NCBI GenBank assembly: GCA_040381075.1
Contig: JBEIHX010000040.1
Coordinates: forward strand, 1 to 29,539
Origin: JBEIHX01 sp040381075
GTDB lineage: Bacteria > Pseudomonadota > Alphaproteobacteria > Caulobacterales > Aquidulcibacteraceae
Length of the DNA stretch: 29,539 bases
Direction of reading: 5' to 3'
Made by a program: the position numbers and the translations under genes
Notes under the pieces: generated by a model
Seen by the model: the letters and a program-made list of their open reading frames with translations, nothing else
What the model was told of the DNA's origin: nothing
Database searches by the model: none
Part shown: piece by piece, positions 7,447 to 16,700 of the stretch
Numbering within the stretch: position 1 is the stretch's first letter
Layout: each line of letters opens with the position of its first letter

Positions 7447-9054
7447 TCAGGTCCAGACCACACATTCCCAGGGCCGCAGCATCCTGTCCGGCGGGGACGC
7501 ATAGCTGTGCAGGCGAATGGCAAGACCCGCGGCTTCAGGCAAGGCCGCTGGCGTGCTGTGCAGATTGATCGCAACCCGCCCGCGTCGCGCGCCCAGGCGG
7601 CGTTCAAACAGAAATACTGTGTCGTGCGATGGCGCCAAATCCAGGAACTCGCCCGTGCGCCACAGATCGTCGCCCCTGCGCAGTGCGATCAGTCGCTTGA
7701 TGAAAGCGTGGGGGCTTTGCGGATCACTCGCCTGCGCGGCGGCGTTCACCCGGGATGAATTGGGGTGGAGCATGAGCCACGGGCGCGCTGCCTGGGTAAA
7801 CCCCGCGCCTGCCTCTGACGTCCAGGGGAAGGGCGTGCGTGCATGGTCGCGCGTCATACGAAGGGCCGCCTGGAATGCGACGCTTGGGTCTGCGCCCTGC
7901 AAGAGCTTCAGCCGGTAGGTTGTCTGAGCCCACACGTCATTCAAATCGCTGATCGTCTGGAATGGGCAGTTTACAAGACCCAGTTCGTCGCCCTGGTAGA
8001 TGAAGGGCGTCGCGCGCTGCAGCAGGACAAGTGCGCCAAGGGCCTTGGCGCTTTCAACCCGCAGGGCCTCATCCCCGAACCGGGAGACCAGCCTGCCCAG
8101 GTCGTGGTTTGACAGCACCGTCGTGTTCCAGCCGTGTGGCCCGATGCCACGATCCCAATCGGAGAAAACCCTTTTGAACCCAACCCGGTCCCAGTCGCCG
8201 TCGGGGCCGCGCACCGGCTCCACCAGATCGAAATGGTAGATCATGTCCAACATTGGATCAGCCGGATCCACCAGACGCGCCGCGCGCGAAGGATCCACTC
8301 CCGGGGCCTCGCCGATCGCCACGCAATCGCGGCCGGCGAAGACCTCCTGGTGAAGCTCGCGAAGGTAGGCGTGCAGCCGCGGGCCATCCGCCAGCATGCG
8401 ATAGAATGATCCATGGCGATGGTCTGCAGCATCCGGCAGACCGTCAGGTTTGGAGATGACGCTGACGACGTCGAGCCGGTAGCCGTCTATTCCGCGATCA
8501 AGCCAGAAGCGCATCGCCTCATGGATCGCGGCGCGCACCCTGGGGTTGTCCCAATTGAGATCCGCCTGGGTGCGGTCAAACAGATGCAGATAGTATTGGT
8601 CGCCAACCTGCGACCAGGCGGGGCCGCCGAATATTGACCGCCAGTTGTTTGGCGGCCCGTCGCCTCGCCCATCGCGCCAGATGTACCAGTCGCGATAGTC
8701 AGAGCCTGACGACTGCGCCTCCTGGAACCATGGATGCGCCGTGGACGTATGGTTGAGCGCAAAATCCAGCACGATCCTGATGCCGCGCTGGTGCGCCCGG
8801 GCGATCAGGCGGTCGACGTCCTGGATCGTCCCGAACACTGGCGCAACCGATGTGTAATCCGAGACGTCGTACCCGTTATCCGCCATTGGCGACTGAAAGA
8901 CCGGCGACACCCACAGGCAGTCGACGCCCAGATCCGCCAGATAATCAAGCTTTTCGATGATTCCGCTGATATCGCCCACGCCGTCCCCGGAGGCGTCCAT
9001 GAACGACTTGGGGTAGACCTGATAGACAACCGCGTCTTTCCACCACGGCCTCAT
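7447..9054 (-). CDS. GH13 alpha-glucosidase / oligo-1,6-glucosidase type
   Basis: The 535-residue protein is a family GH13 enzyme that hydrolyses alpha-glucosidic bonds. Starting at ATG 9054 (MRPWWKDAVVYQVYPKSF), the usual N-terminus of the family, the conserved regions appear in order: DFALNHTS (about 97-104), GYRLDVVSVI with nucleophile D195, AIGEAP with acid/base E249, and LSNHD with D318 stabilising the transition state. There is no signal peptide, so it acts in the cytoplasm on imported oligosaccharides. GTAAGGACG, overlapping the trxB stop, serves as its ribosome site and the gap to trxB is only eight bases, so the two are cotranscribed. Maltose, isomaltose or sucrose preference cannot be read with confidence. 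Confidence 0.9.
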   Translation of the reverse strand: MRPWWKDAVVYQVYPKSFMDASGDGVGDISGIIEKLDYLADLGVDCLWVSPVFQSPMADNGYDVSDYTSVAPVFGTIQDVDRLIARAHQRGIRIVLDFALNHTSTAHPWFQEAQSSGSDYRDWYIWRDGRGDGPPNNWRSIFGGPAWSQVGDQYYLHLFDRTQADLNWDNPRVRAAIHEAMRFWLDRGIDGYRLDVVSVISKPDGLPDAADHRHGSFYRMLADGPRLHAYLRELHQEVFAGRDCVAIGEAPGVDPSRAARLVDPADPMLDMIYHFDLVEPVRGPDGDWDRVGFKRVFSDWDRGIGPHGWNTTVLSNHDLGRLVSRFGDEALRVESAKALGALVLLQRATPFIYQGDELGLVNCPFQTISDLNDVWAQTTYRLKLLQGADPSVAFQAALRMTRDHARTPFPWTSEAGAGFTQAARPWLMLHPNSSRVNAAAQASDPQSPHAFIKRLIALRRGDDLWRTGEFLDLAPSHDTVFLFERRLGARRGRVAINLHSTPAALPEAAGLAIRLHSYASPPDRMLRPWECVVWT

Positions 9055-9062
9055 GGGCGTCC

Positions 9063-10031
9063 TTACTCCGCCGCCGCCTGGCTGGCGTGCTCGAGTCCTG
9101 ACAGAAACCGCTCCGCGTCCAGTGCAGCCATGCACCCCATGCCGGCGGCGGTCACCGCCTGCCGGTAGACATCGTCAGCAACGTCGCCTGCAGCAAAGAC
9201 CCCTGGTATGGCCGTCCTGGCGGTGCCGGGTTCGACAACCAGATACCCGCCCGGCTTCATCGCCAACTGGCCAGCGAAAAGGCTCGTCTGGGGTTCATGG
9301 CCAATGGCGACGAAAAAGCCGTCACACGCGATGGTGCGCTCAGCGCCAGTCTGCAGGTCGCGCACGCGCGCGCCAACGACGACAGGCGGCGCGCCGTCCC
9401 CCAAGACTTCCTCGACCGCAGCGTTCCACACCACCTGGATCTTGGGGTGTGCGAAGAGCCGTTCCTGCAGGATTTTTTCCGCGCGAAGCTGATCGCGGCG
9501 ATGGATCAGCGTCACCTTGGTGGCGAAGTTGGTGAGAAACAGAGCTTCTTCGACCGCGGTATTGCCGCCTCCGACAACCACCACCTCCTTGCCACGATAG
9601 AAGAACCCATCGCACGTCGCACACGCTGAAACACCGCCGCCTGCCAGTCGCTTCTCGCTTTCAAGCCCGAGCCAGCGCGCCTTCGCGCCTGTGGCGATGA
9701 TGAGCGCGTCGGCCCCGTAGGTCCGCCCGCTGTCGCCGGTCAGCAGGAACGGCCTGCGCGAGAGATCTGCCGACATGATGGTGTCCGCCACAATCTCAGC
9801 GCCGACATGCGTCGCCTGGGCGCGCATCTGGTCCATCATCCAGGGGCCTTGAACGACCTCGGCATAGCCGGGATAGTTTTCCACATCCGTTGTGATCGTC
9901 AGTTGGCCGCCGGGCTGCAGGCCTTCGATCATCAGAGGCTTGCGCATCGCCCGGGCGGCGTAGATGGCGGCGGCGTATCCCGCAGGCCCCGACCCGATGA
10001 TCACGATTGGGGCGTGTTTGTCTGCGATCAT
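9063..10031 (-). CDS. trxB: thioredoxin-disulfide reductase
   Basis: At 322 residues this is a low-molecular-weight thioredoxin reductase, a cytoplasmic FAD enzyme that passes electrons from NADPH to thioredoxin. The FAD-binding GSGPAG is at 13-18, the redox pair C137-A-T-C140 is in SACATCDGFF, the NADPH site GGGNTA is at about 154-159 followed by HRRD, and GDVADDVYRQAVTAAGMG near the C-terminus closes the FAD site. GGGAGAAGTC precedes ATG 10031. It is the first gene of a minus-strand run with the GH13 gene. In alphaproteobacteria trxB often lies near carB, greA and an ELM1-family gene, as here, though two extra genes separate them in this genome. Confidence 0.95.
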   Translation of the reverse strand: MIADKHAPIVIIGSGPAGYAAAIYAARAMRKPLMIEGLQPGGQLTITTDVENYPGYAEVVQGPWMMDQMRAQATHVGAEIVADTIMSADLSRRPFLLTGDSGRTYGADALIIATGAKARWLGLESEKRLAGGGVSACATCDGFFYRGKEVVVVGGGNTAVEEALFLTNFATKVTLIHRRDQLRAEKILQERLFAHPKIQVVWNAAVEEVLGDGAPPVVVGARVRDLQTGAERTIACDGFFVAIGHEPQTSLFAGQLAMKPGGYLVVEPGTARTAIPGVFAAGDVADDVYRQAVTAAGMGCMAALDAERFLSGLEHASQAAAE

Positions 10032-10369
10032 GACTTCTCCCGAGGGCGCTGTCCGGATTTGCTGGCCCGACAGGTGGCCCGAGAATCATCCCCGCGCAAG
10101 GTCGTGGGGCCTTGCGCGGGCGCGGCGCATCAACGCCGTGCTGGCTGGGGGGCTGCGCCGCTCCACTGGCCGCGGGGCGCTTCAGCACGAAGCACCGGGC
10201 GCTGCCGCGGGCGGGTGGATTGACGCAGTCCCGCTGGCGGCCTTCACATCCTGCATCAAGCCGCGCGGGGGCTTGTCATGCAGGCCTGCCGCCCACACCT
10301 GACGCGTGCGTCGCGCAGCGGCGCCATGGCCGCAGGACCTGCGCCGATCGATTGATCTAGGATCGGGCG
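10032..10369. other. 338-base intergenic region between trxB and the DOMON-like gene
   Basis: This divergent intergenic region is unusually long for the window. It contains the strong hairpin at 10091-10120 and presumably promoters for both directions, but I see no clear sigma-70 boxes. No reading frame in it resembles a protein I recognise. Confidence 0.5.
10091..10120. other. perfect 11-bp stem-loop in a divergent intergenic region
   Basis: CCCGCGCAAGG at 10091-10101 pairs perfectly with CCTTGCGCGGG at 10110-10120 around an 8-base loop. It lies 60 bases upstream of the trxB start and cannot terminate either flanking gene, since both point away from it. It may be a leader structure, the terminator of an unannotated small RNA, or a remnant of a lost gene. 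Confidence 0.5.
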
Positions 10370-10900
10370 ATGTTCGCCTTGATTCCCCATCCGGCCTTTC
10401 CCGCTCCGCGCGGCCTTGCCGTCTTCGCAGGCGTGCGGGCGATGGCAGGCGCCTTGGGGCTCTCCTATCGTCTGGAGGGGCCGTTGCATGACCTTGTGCT
10501 GCCGGACGCCGGTCCGGCCCGGCGCGGCGTCGATCTCTGGCGCAGCACCTGTTTCGAAGCGTTCGTGCGCGCGCCATGCGGGGCTTATGGCGAGATCAAC
10601 CTGACGCCCGACGGGGCATACTGTGCGTACCGGTTTGACGCCTATCGGCGCGTTGGCGCGCGTGATTGGGATCTTGGCGCGCCGGCTCTGGATGTCGTGC
10701 GGGCCGGCGACGTGCTGACGATGGATGCCCAGGTTCGCGTGCAGGACCCGGCCCTGCAGGGTCGCATGAAGGTCGGCTTGACGGTGGTGATCCAGTCAGC
10801 GGCCCATGAATTATCATTCTGGGCGCTGGCCCATCCGTTGGAGCGGCCTGACTTTCATCATCCCGAAGGGTGCATGGTCGACTTGGAGATCCCGGCATGA
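10370..10900 (+). CDS. DOMON-like domain protein
   Basis: This 176-residue protein looks like the short DOMON-like beta-sandwich family found in alphaproteobacteria. Supporting features are the central LWRSTCFEAFVRAPCGAYGEINLTPDGAYCAYRFDAYR stretch (in segments at about residues 46-85) and the C-terminal LSFWALAHPLERPDFHHPEGC. DOMON-type sandwiches in other proteins bind haem or sugars; no function is established for this stand-alone form. There is no signal peptide. AGGA lies seven bases before ATG 10370. Its TGA overlaps the ATG of the NamZ-like gene (ATGA at 10897-10900), so the two are translationally coupled and probably work on the same cell-wall sugar or related substrate. Confidence 0.75.
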   Translation: MFALIPHPAFPAPRGLAVFAGVRAMAGALGLSYRLEGPLHDLVLPDAGPARRGVDLWRSTCFEAFVRAPCGAYGEINLTPDGAYCAYRFDAYRRVGARDWDLGAPALDVVRAGDVLTMDAQVRVQDPALQGRMKVGLTVVIQSAAHELSFWALAHPLERPDFHHPEGCMVDLEIPA

Positions 10901-12102
10901 AGATTGGCGCTGAACGTCTTTTGGCGGACCATGCGTTGCGCGCGCCGCTGGCTGGCAAACGCGTCGCCCTCGTGGCTCATCCTGCTTCGGTGACCCAGGA
11001 CCTCACGCACGTGCTGGATGCGCTCTGCGCTTTGCCGGACATCAAGCTGTCGGCCGCCTTCGGGCCTCAGCACGGACTGCGCGGCGACAAACAGGACAAC
11101 ATGATCGAAAGCGAGGATTTTGTTGATCCGGTGCACGCCATCCCTGTGTTCAGTCTGTATGGCCAGGTGCGCCGTCCGACAGATGATATGATGAACACGT
11201 GCGATGTGGTCCTGATCGACCTGCAGGATCTGGGGTGCCGGATCTATACCTTCATCACGACCCTGCTTTACATGCTCGAGGCCGCCGCCAGACATGGCAA
11301 GTCCGTCATCGTTCTGGATCGGCCCAATCCGGTCGGGCGCCCCGTCGAGGGTTTCATCCTGCGCGAGGGCTTTGAAAGCTTCGTCGGCGCCGGGCCTCTG
11401 CCGATGCGCCACGGTCTGACGCTTGGCGAACTCGGTCACTGGTTCATTGATCATTTCAATCTTGACGTCGAGTATTCCGTGATCCGCATGGAAGGGTATG
11501 ATCCGGACGCCGGGCCGGGATATGGGTGGCCGTTGGGGACGCGCAGCTGGGTCAATCCCAGCCCCAATGCTCCAAATCTGTCGATGGCGCGCGCGTATGC
11601 GGGTACGGTGATGCTGGAGGGGACGACCCTGTCCGAGGGGCGCGGGACGACACGACCCCTGGAACTGTTCGGGGCCCCGGACCTCGATGCCCGCGCTGTG
11701 ATCGCAACAATGCAGTCGATGGCGCCGGATTGGCTTGCAGGCTGCCGCCTGCGCGACATGTGGTTTGAGCCGACCTTTCACAAGCATGCCGGTCGTCTGT
11801 GCTCCGGTGTCCAGATCCACACGGAAGATCCGAGCCACTACGACCATGCCGCTTTCAAGCCATGGCGTCTGCAGGCGCTGGCGTTCAAGGCGATCCGTCG
11901 CCTGTATGGCGACTATGATCTTTGGCGGGATTTTCCATATGAGTATGAGGTCGGCAAACTCGCCATCGACGTGATCAATGGCGGCGGACTGTTGCGTGCC
12001 TGGGTTGACGACGGGGCAGGTGAACCGGCCGACTTTGATCGGCTGGCCAGCGCCGATGAGGCCAGATGGCGGGCCGAGCGCGCGCCCTTCCTGCTTTACT
12101 AG
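10897..12102 (+). CDS. DUF1343 / NamZ-like exo-beta-N-acetylmuramidase family protein
   Basis: From ATG 10897 the protein is 401 residues and covers the whole DUF1343 family. The founding members, called NamZ (CAZy GH171), remove N-acetylmuramic acid from the non-reducing end of peptidoglycan fragments. Family segments include FGPQHGLRGDKQDNM (about 55-69), IDLQDLGCRIYTFI, VLDRPNPVGR and EGTTLSEGRGTTRPLE. The second is PQHG where characterised NamZ proteins have PEHG, so this is a variant subfamily and its activity should not be assumed. No signal peptide is visible, which suggests a cytoplasmic recycling role instead of secretion. A GTG at 10870 could extend the frame, but the 4-base ATGA overlap with the DOMON-like gene favours 10897. 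Confidence 0.82.
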   Translation: MKIGAERLLADHALRAPLAGKRVALVAHPASVTQDLTHVLDALCALPDIKLSAAFGPQHGLRGDKQDNMIESEDFVDPVHAIPVFSLYGQVRRPTDDMMNTCDVVLIDLQDLGCRIYTFITTLLYMLEAAARHGKSVIVLDRPNPVGRPVEGFILREGFESFVGAGPLPMRHGLTLGELGHWFIDHFNLDVEYSVIRMEGYDPDAGPGYGWPLGTRSWVNPSPNAPNLSMARAYAGTVMLEGTTLSEGRGTTRPLELFGAPDLDARAVIATMQSMAPDWLAGCRLRDMWFEPTFHKHAGRLCSGVQIHTEDPSHYDHAAFKPWRLQALAFKAIRRLYGDYDLWRDFPYEYEVGKLAIDVINGGGLLRAWVDDGAGEPADFDRLASADEARWRAERAPFLLY

Positions 12103-12141
12103 GGGGTCAGCGCGTCCTGGCGGCGCGGCGTGTCCGGCGCA

Positions 12142-13212
12142 TCAGGGGCTTTGGCGTGGTGTTGCGGCGCCGTGACGCGACAGAACGAGGGCCACGATCC
12201 GCTCAGCGACCCGCGCGGCCTCCCGGAGCGGCGCATAGCGCGCGTCAAGGGCCAGCACGCCCGTCCAGCGTCGTGCGGCGCCGCGTGCAATGAACGTGTC
12301 ATGCAGGCGATCGAACTTGCGCGCCCCCCCGTCCAGCTTCACAAGGTGTATGGGCAGGCCGAAGAATGCGGCGTCCGACAGCATGTTGGTCGAGTCCTCG
12401 GTCACCAGGACGGCGTCGGCATAGGACAGGAAGGCCAGATAGGGGTTGGGGCCGTCGCGCGCCTCGTTTTCAAAAAAGCGGGCGCGTCCTGCGAGGTCGG
12501 CGGCGGCTGCGCGCAGTGCGTGGGCAGCTGCGGGAGGGGTGCGGCGCGAGACCGTAATCCATACGCTTGCGCCGATGGACGCCAACGCGCGGATTGTATC
12601 ACAGATGTCCAGGAGACGCGCATGGCTCAGTGTGTGCGCCTTGGAATGTCCTCCCACGGCAAACAGGACGCGCGGCCCGGGGGCGTGTGCGAGGTCCGGC
12701 CATTGTCCCCTGGCCGCCTCGATGGAGGATGCATCAAACCATACGGGGCTGCCGACGATTGGCATGACATTGGGCCCCTCCAGTTGATCGTGGGCCGGGG
12801 GGACCACCAGATCAAAACCGCAGGGGTCGACGCGCGGATGCTGGGTTTGCACGACAACGCAGCGTCCTCGCGACCACCGCCGCATGGCGAGCGAATAGGG
12901 CGTCGAGCGCCGACCGGCTGCAATCCAGACATCAGGCCAGGGCGGTGCGAGATCTTCGCGCGCGGGTCCGAGCGCTCCGAGAGGGTCCCACCAAAGCTTC
13001 GGCGCCAGCCATACCTGCGGCGGCTTTGGAGCGATCCTGATGGGCTGCGGCCGATGGGCCTGAGAGCGGATATGCGCGAGTTGTCGCCATCGATCAGGCT
13101 CGTGCAGCGCCGCCGCCAGGGCCAGCGCCTGGCGCTCGATGCCGGCGCGGCCGTCCGACACGACCCAAACCGACGGTCCGGTGGGTTCCTCGGGCGCAGA
13201 CGCTTTGATCAC
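12142..13212 (-). CDS. mitochondrial fission ELM1 family protein
   Basis: This 356-residue protein begins at GTG 13212 (VIKASAPEEP, read as Met), with GGGGA about ten bases upstream; the frame is open further up but has no better start and overlaps greA. It matches the ELM1 family, named after a plant protein but widespread in alphaproteobacteria. Recognisable parts are VWVVSDGRAGIERQALALA at the N-terminus, WIAAGRRSTPYSLAMRR, VVVQTQHPR, LFAVGG and the C-terminal TEDSTNMLSDAAFFGLPIH. The fold resembles GT-B glycosyltransferases and a role at the cell envelope is suspected, but no reaction is established. It follows greA by 28 bases on the same strand and is probably in the carB-greA transcript. 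Confidence 0.85.
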   Translation of the reverse strand: MIKASAPEEPTGPSVWVVSDGRAGIERQALALAAALHEPDRWRQLAHIRSQAHRPQPIRIAPKPPQVWLAPKLWWDPLGALGPAREDLAPPWPDVWIAAGRRSTPYSLAMRRWSRGRCVVVQTQHPRVDPCGFDLVVPPAHDQLEGPNVMPIVGSPVWFDASSIEAARGQWPDLAHAPGPRVLFAVGGHSKAHTLSHARLLDICDTIRALASIGASVWITVSRRTPPAAAHALRAAAADLAGRARFFENEARDGPNPYLAFLSYADAVLVTEDSTNMLSDAAFFGLPIHLVKLDGGARKFDRLHDTFIARGAARRWTGVLALDARYAPLREAARVAERIVALVLSRHGAATPRQSP

Positions 13213-13240
13213 GTGTGACGCGTCCCCGCCGTTCAGCAGG

Positions 13241-13714
13241 TCAACGCCAGTCGACCTTGAGGATTTCGTAGGATTTCGATCCGCCGGGGGCTGCGACTTC
13301 GACGACATCGCCGACTTCCTTGCCGATGAGCGCGCGCGCGAGTGGCGCGGTGATCGACACTTTGCCGGAGCGGACATCGGCTTCGTCTTCGCCGACGATC
13401 TTGTAGACCGCCTCTTCCTCGGTGTCTTCGTCCAGGACGCGCACGGTCGCGCCGAATTTCACGGCCGAGCCGGACATTCGCGACACGTCAATCACCTGGG
13501 CGCGAGCGAGCTTGTCTTCCAGCTCTGCGAGGCGCCCTTCGATGAAGCTCTGGCGTTCCTTGGCAGCGTGGTATTCCGCGTTTTCAGAGAGGTCTCCATG
13601 CGAGCGCGCCTCGGCGATCGCCGCGATGATCTCCGGGCGATCCTTCGTTTTGAGACGTTTCAGCTCTTCGTCGAGGGACCGATACCCCTCGGCGGTCATT
13701 GGAACTTTCTCCAT
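13241..13714 (-). CDS. greA: transcription elongation factor GreA
   Basis: At 157 residues this is full-length GreA, which enters the secondary channel of RNA polymerase and stimulates cleavage of the backtracked transcript. The N-terminal coiled coil (about 1-75) carries the tip motif GDLSENAEY with the catalytic acidic residues D41 and E44. The C-terminal FKBP-like domain includes SGSAVKFGATV and ends SITAPLARALIGKEVGDVVEV. ATG 13714 gives MEKVPMT, matching the usual GreA start. carB ends 58 bases upstream and the ELM1 gene starts 28 bases downstream, all on the minus strand. Confidence 0.96.
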   Translation of the reverse strand: MEKVPMTAEGYRSLDEELKRLKTKDRPEIIAAIAEARSHGDLSENAEYHAAKERQSFIEGRLAELEDKLARAQVIDVSRMSGSAVKFGATVRVLDEDTEEEAVYKIVGEDEADVRSGKVSITAPLARALIGKEVGDVVEVAAPGGSKSYEILKVDWR

Positions 13715-13772
13715 GGGGGAACGTCGTCCTACCAGTTGCGACGGAGGAGGGTGATCTTATCCCACCCGGGCG

Positions 13773-16700
13773 TCAAGAATAGGTTTGCAGCGCCCGAACA
13801 TCAAGAGCACGCGCCTTGACCGCCTTGATCGCCTCGATGGCGGCCCGCGCGCCGGAGACGGTTGTGTAGTAGGGGATCGCCTGCATGAGGGCTGTGCGGC
13901 GGATGGAGAAGCTGTCCGTCAATGACTGGGCCCCCTCCGTGGTGTTGAACACGAGGTGCACCTGTCCATTTTTCATGGCGTCCACCACATGTGGGCGGCC
14001 TTCGAGCACCTTGTTGACGCGCTCCACAGCCACGCCGGCCTTTTCCAGGTGGTCGGCCGTACCGCTGGTGGCGATCAGTTTGAAACCAAGAGCGACCAGG
14101 TCGCGCGCCGGCTCGGTAATGGCGTCCTTATCCGCATCGCGCAGCGAGATAAACACGATCCCCTCCTTGGGCAGGGACACGCCGGCTGCGAGTTGGCTCT
14201 TGGCAAAGGCGGCGCCAAAGTTGGCGTCGATTCCCATCACCTCACCGGTTGAGCGCATCTCCGGGCCAAGCACCGGGTCAACCCCCGGGAACCGCTGGAA
14301 CGGAAACACCGCTTCCTTGACCGCGATGTGGCCGCTGCCGGTCTCGGCCGATCGCCGCAGGTCAAACTCCGACAGCTTCCTGCCGGCCATGACGCAGGCG
14401 GCGATGCGCGCCACCGGTTTCAAAATGGCCTTGGCGACAAAGGGCACCGTGCGCGACGCGCGCGGGTTCGCTTCAAGGATGAAGATATCCGATCCGCGGA
14501 TCGCAAACTGTATGTTAATCAGACCTTTGACCTGAAGCGCCTTGGCCAGTGCGACGGTCTGGCGCTCGATCTCGGCAACCACATCCGGGCTCAGGGAATA
14601 CGGCGGCAGGGCGCAGGCGCTGTCGCCGGAGTGGATCCCGGCTTCTTCAATGTGCTCCATGACGCCGGCCACGAACACATCTTCGCCGTCGCAGATTGCG
14701 TCAGCGTCCACCTCGATGGCGTCGCGCAGATAGTGCTCGACAAGAACCGGGTTATCGCCCGAGACTTTCACCGCCTCGCGCACATAGCGCTTGAGGCCCT
14801 CCTCATCGCGCACAATCTCCATCGCGCGCCCCCCCAGGACATAGGAAGGGCGCAGGATCAGGGGGTAGCCGACCGCCTGACCGGCCACGATTGCGGCTGC
14901 CTCCGTGACCGCGGTCCGGCCCGGCGGCTGCTTCAAGCCCAGCTGCTCGATGAAATCGCGAAACCGCTGACGGTCTTCGGCAAGATCAATGGAGTCAGGG
15001 CTGGTGCCCAGGATCGGGACGCCCTCGATCGCAAGGGTCTGCGACAGCTTCAGCGGCGTCTGGCCGCCGAACTGCACGATGACGCCAAGCAGCGTTCCGT
15101 TCTGGCGCTCGGTCGTGATGATTTCCAGAACGTCTTCAGCGGTCAGGGGTTCAAAATAGAGCCGATCAGAGGTGTCGTAGTCGGTCGAGACCGTCTCCGG
15201 ATTGCAGTTTACCATGATCGACTCAACGCCGAGATCGCCCATGGCGAAGGCGGCGTGGCAGCAGCAGTAGTCGAATTCGATGCCCTGGCCGATCCGGTTC
15301 GGCCCGCCGCCCAGAATGATAACCTTGCCGCGGTCGCTCGGCTCGGCCTCGTCCTCGGCAGGCCTGCCGGACACGCCTGTTTCATAGGTGGAGTACATGT
15401 AGGGGGTTGCGGCGCGGAACTCAGCCGCGCAGGTGTCCACGCGCTTGTAGACCGGCCGCACGCCAGCCGCGTGGCGCGCCGCACGCACCTCGGCCTCCGT
15501 GCAGCCCGCCAGCCTTGCCAGGCGTGCGTCAGAAAACCCTTTGGACTTGAGCGCGCGCAAGGCGCTGTGTGTCTGCGGCAGGCCGTTGCGCCTGATCTCC
15601 TGCTCGATCGTGACGAGTTCTTCCATCTGACGCAGAAACCAGGGATCGTACCCGGACTGGGCGTGGCACTCCTCAACAGTGAGGCCCCGACGAAGCGCTT
15701 CGGCGACCTGCAGGATCCGCTCCGGCGTTGGTTTGGAGATCGCTGAGCGCAGCGCGTTCTTGTCATCGCCCTCGCCAACGCCTTCGATCGCGATATCATC
15801 CAGGCCAGACAGCCCCGTCTCCAGGCTGCGCAGCGCCTTTTGCAGACTTTCCTGGAAATTTCTGCCCATCGCCATCGCTTCGCCCACGGACTTCATGGAC
15901 GTCGTCAGAACGGGGTCTGCTCCCTTGTACTTTTCGAAGGCGAAGCGGGGAATCTTGGTGACGACGTAGTCTATGGTGGGCTCGAAGCTCGCGGGAGTGG
16001 CGCCACCTGTTATGTCGTTTGAGATTTCGTCGAGCGTGTAGCCTACGGCGAGCTTGGCGGCGACCTTGGCGATCGGAAAACCCGTGGCTTTCGACGCAAG
16101 CGCAGAGGACCGCGAAACACGCGGGTTCATCTCAATCACGACCATGCGTCCGTCGCGGGGATTGACCGCAAACTGAACGTTCGATCCGCCAGTCTCGACC
16201 CCGATTTCACGCAGCACCGCGATCGATGCGTCGCGCATGATCTGGTACTCCTTGTCGCTCAGCGTCAGCGCTGGGGCGACGGTGATGCTGTCGCCGGTGT
16301 GGACGCCCATCGGATCGACATTCTCGATCGAGCAGATGATGATGCAGTTGTCCGCCTTGTCGCGGACCACCTCCATTTCGTATTCTTTCCAGCCGAGCAC
16401 GCTTTCCTCGATCAGGGTTTCCCCGACCGGACTTGCGGCAAGCGCGCGCTCGACGATCTCGCGGAATTCCTCCACGTTATAGGCGATCCCTCCGCCGGTC
16501 CCCCCGAGCGTGAATGACGGTCGGATGACCGCTGGAAGGCCAACGACGCCGAGCGCTGCGTCAGCTTCGACGGCAGACTTCGCCAAACGCGATTTCGGGC
16601 TTTCCAGCCCGATCCGGTCCATGGCGTCGCGGAACTTGATCCGGTCTTCTGCCTTGTCGATCACATGGGCCTTCGCCCCGATCATCTCCACGCCGAACAG

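Noticed and set aside
12130..13218. 362-codon plus-strand frame opposite the ELM1 gene
   Set aside because: The ELM1 family motifs on the minus strand are clear; the plus frame is a shadow.
14328..15746. 472-codon plus-strand frame inside carB
   Set aside because: carB motifs are continuous on the other strand; this is the usual shadow frame of GC-rich coding DNA.
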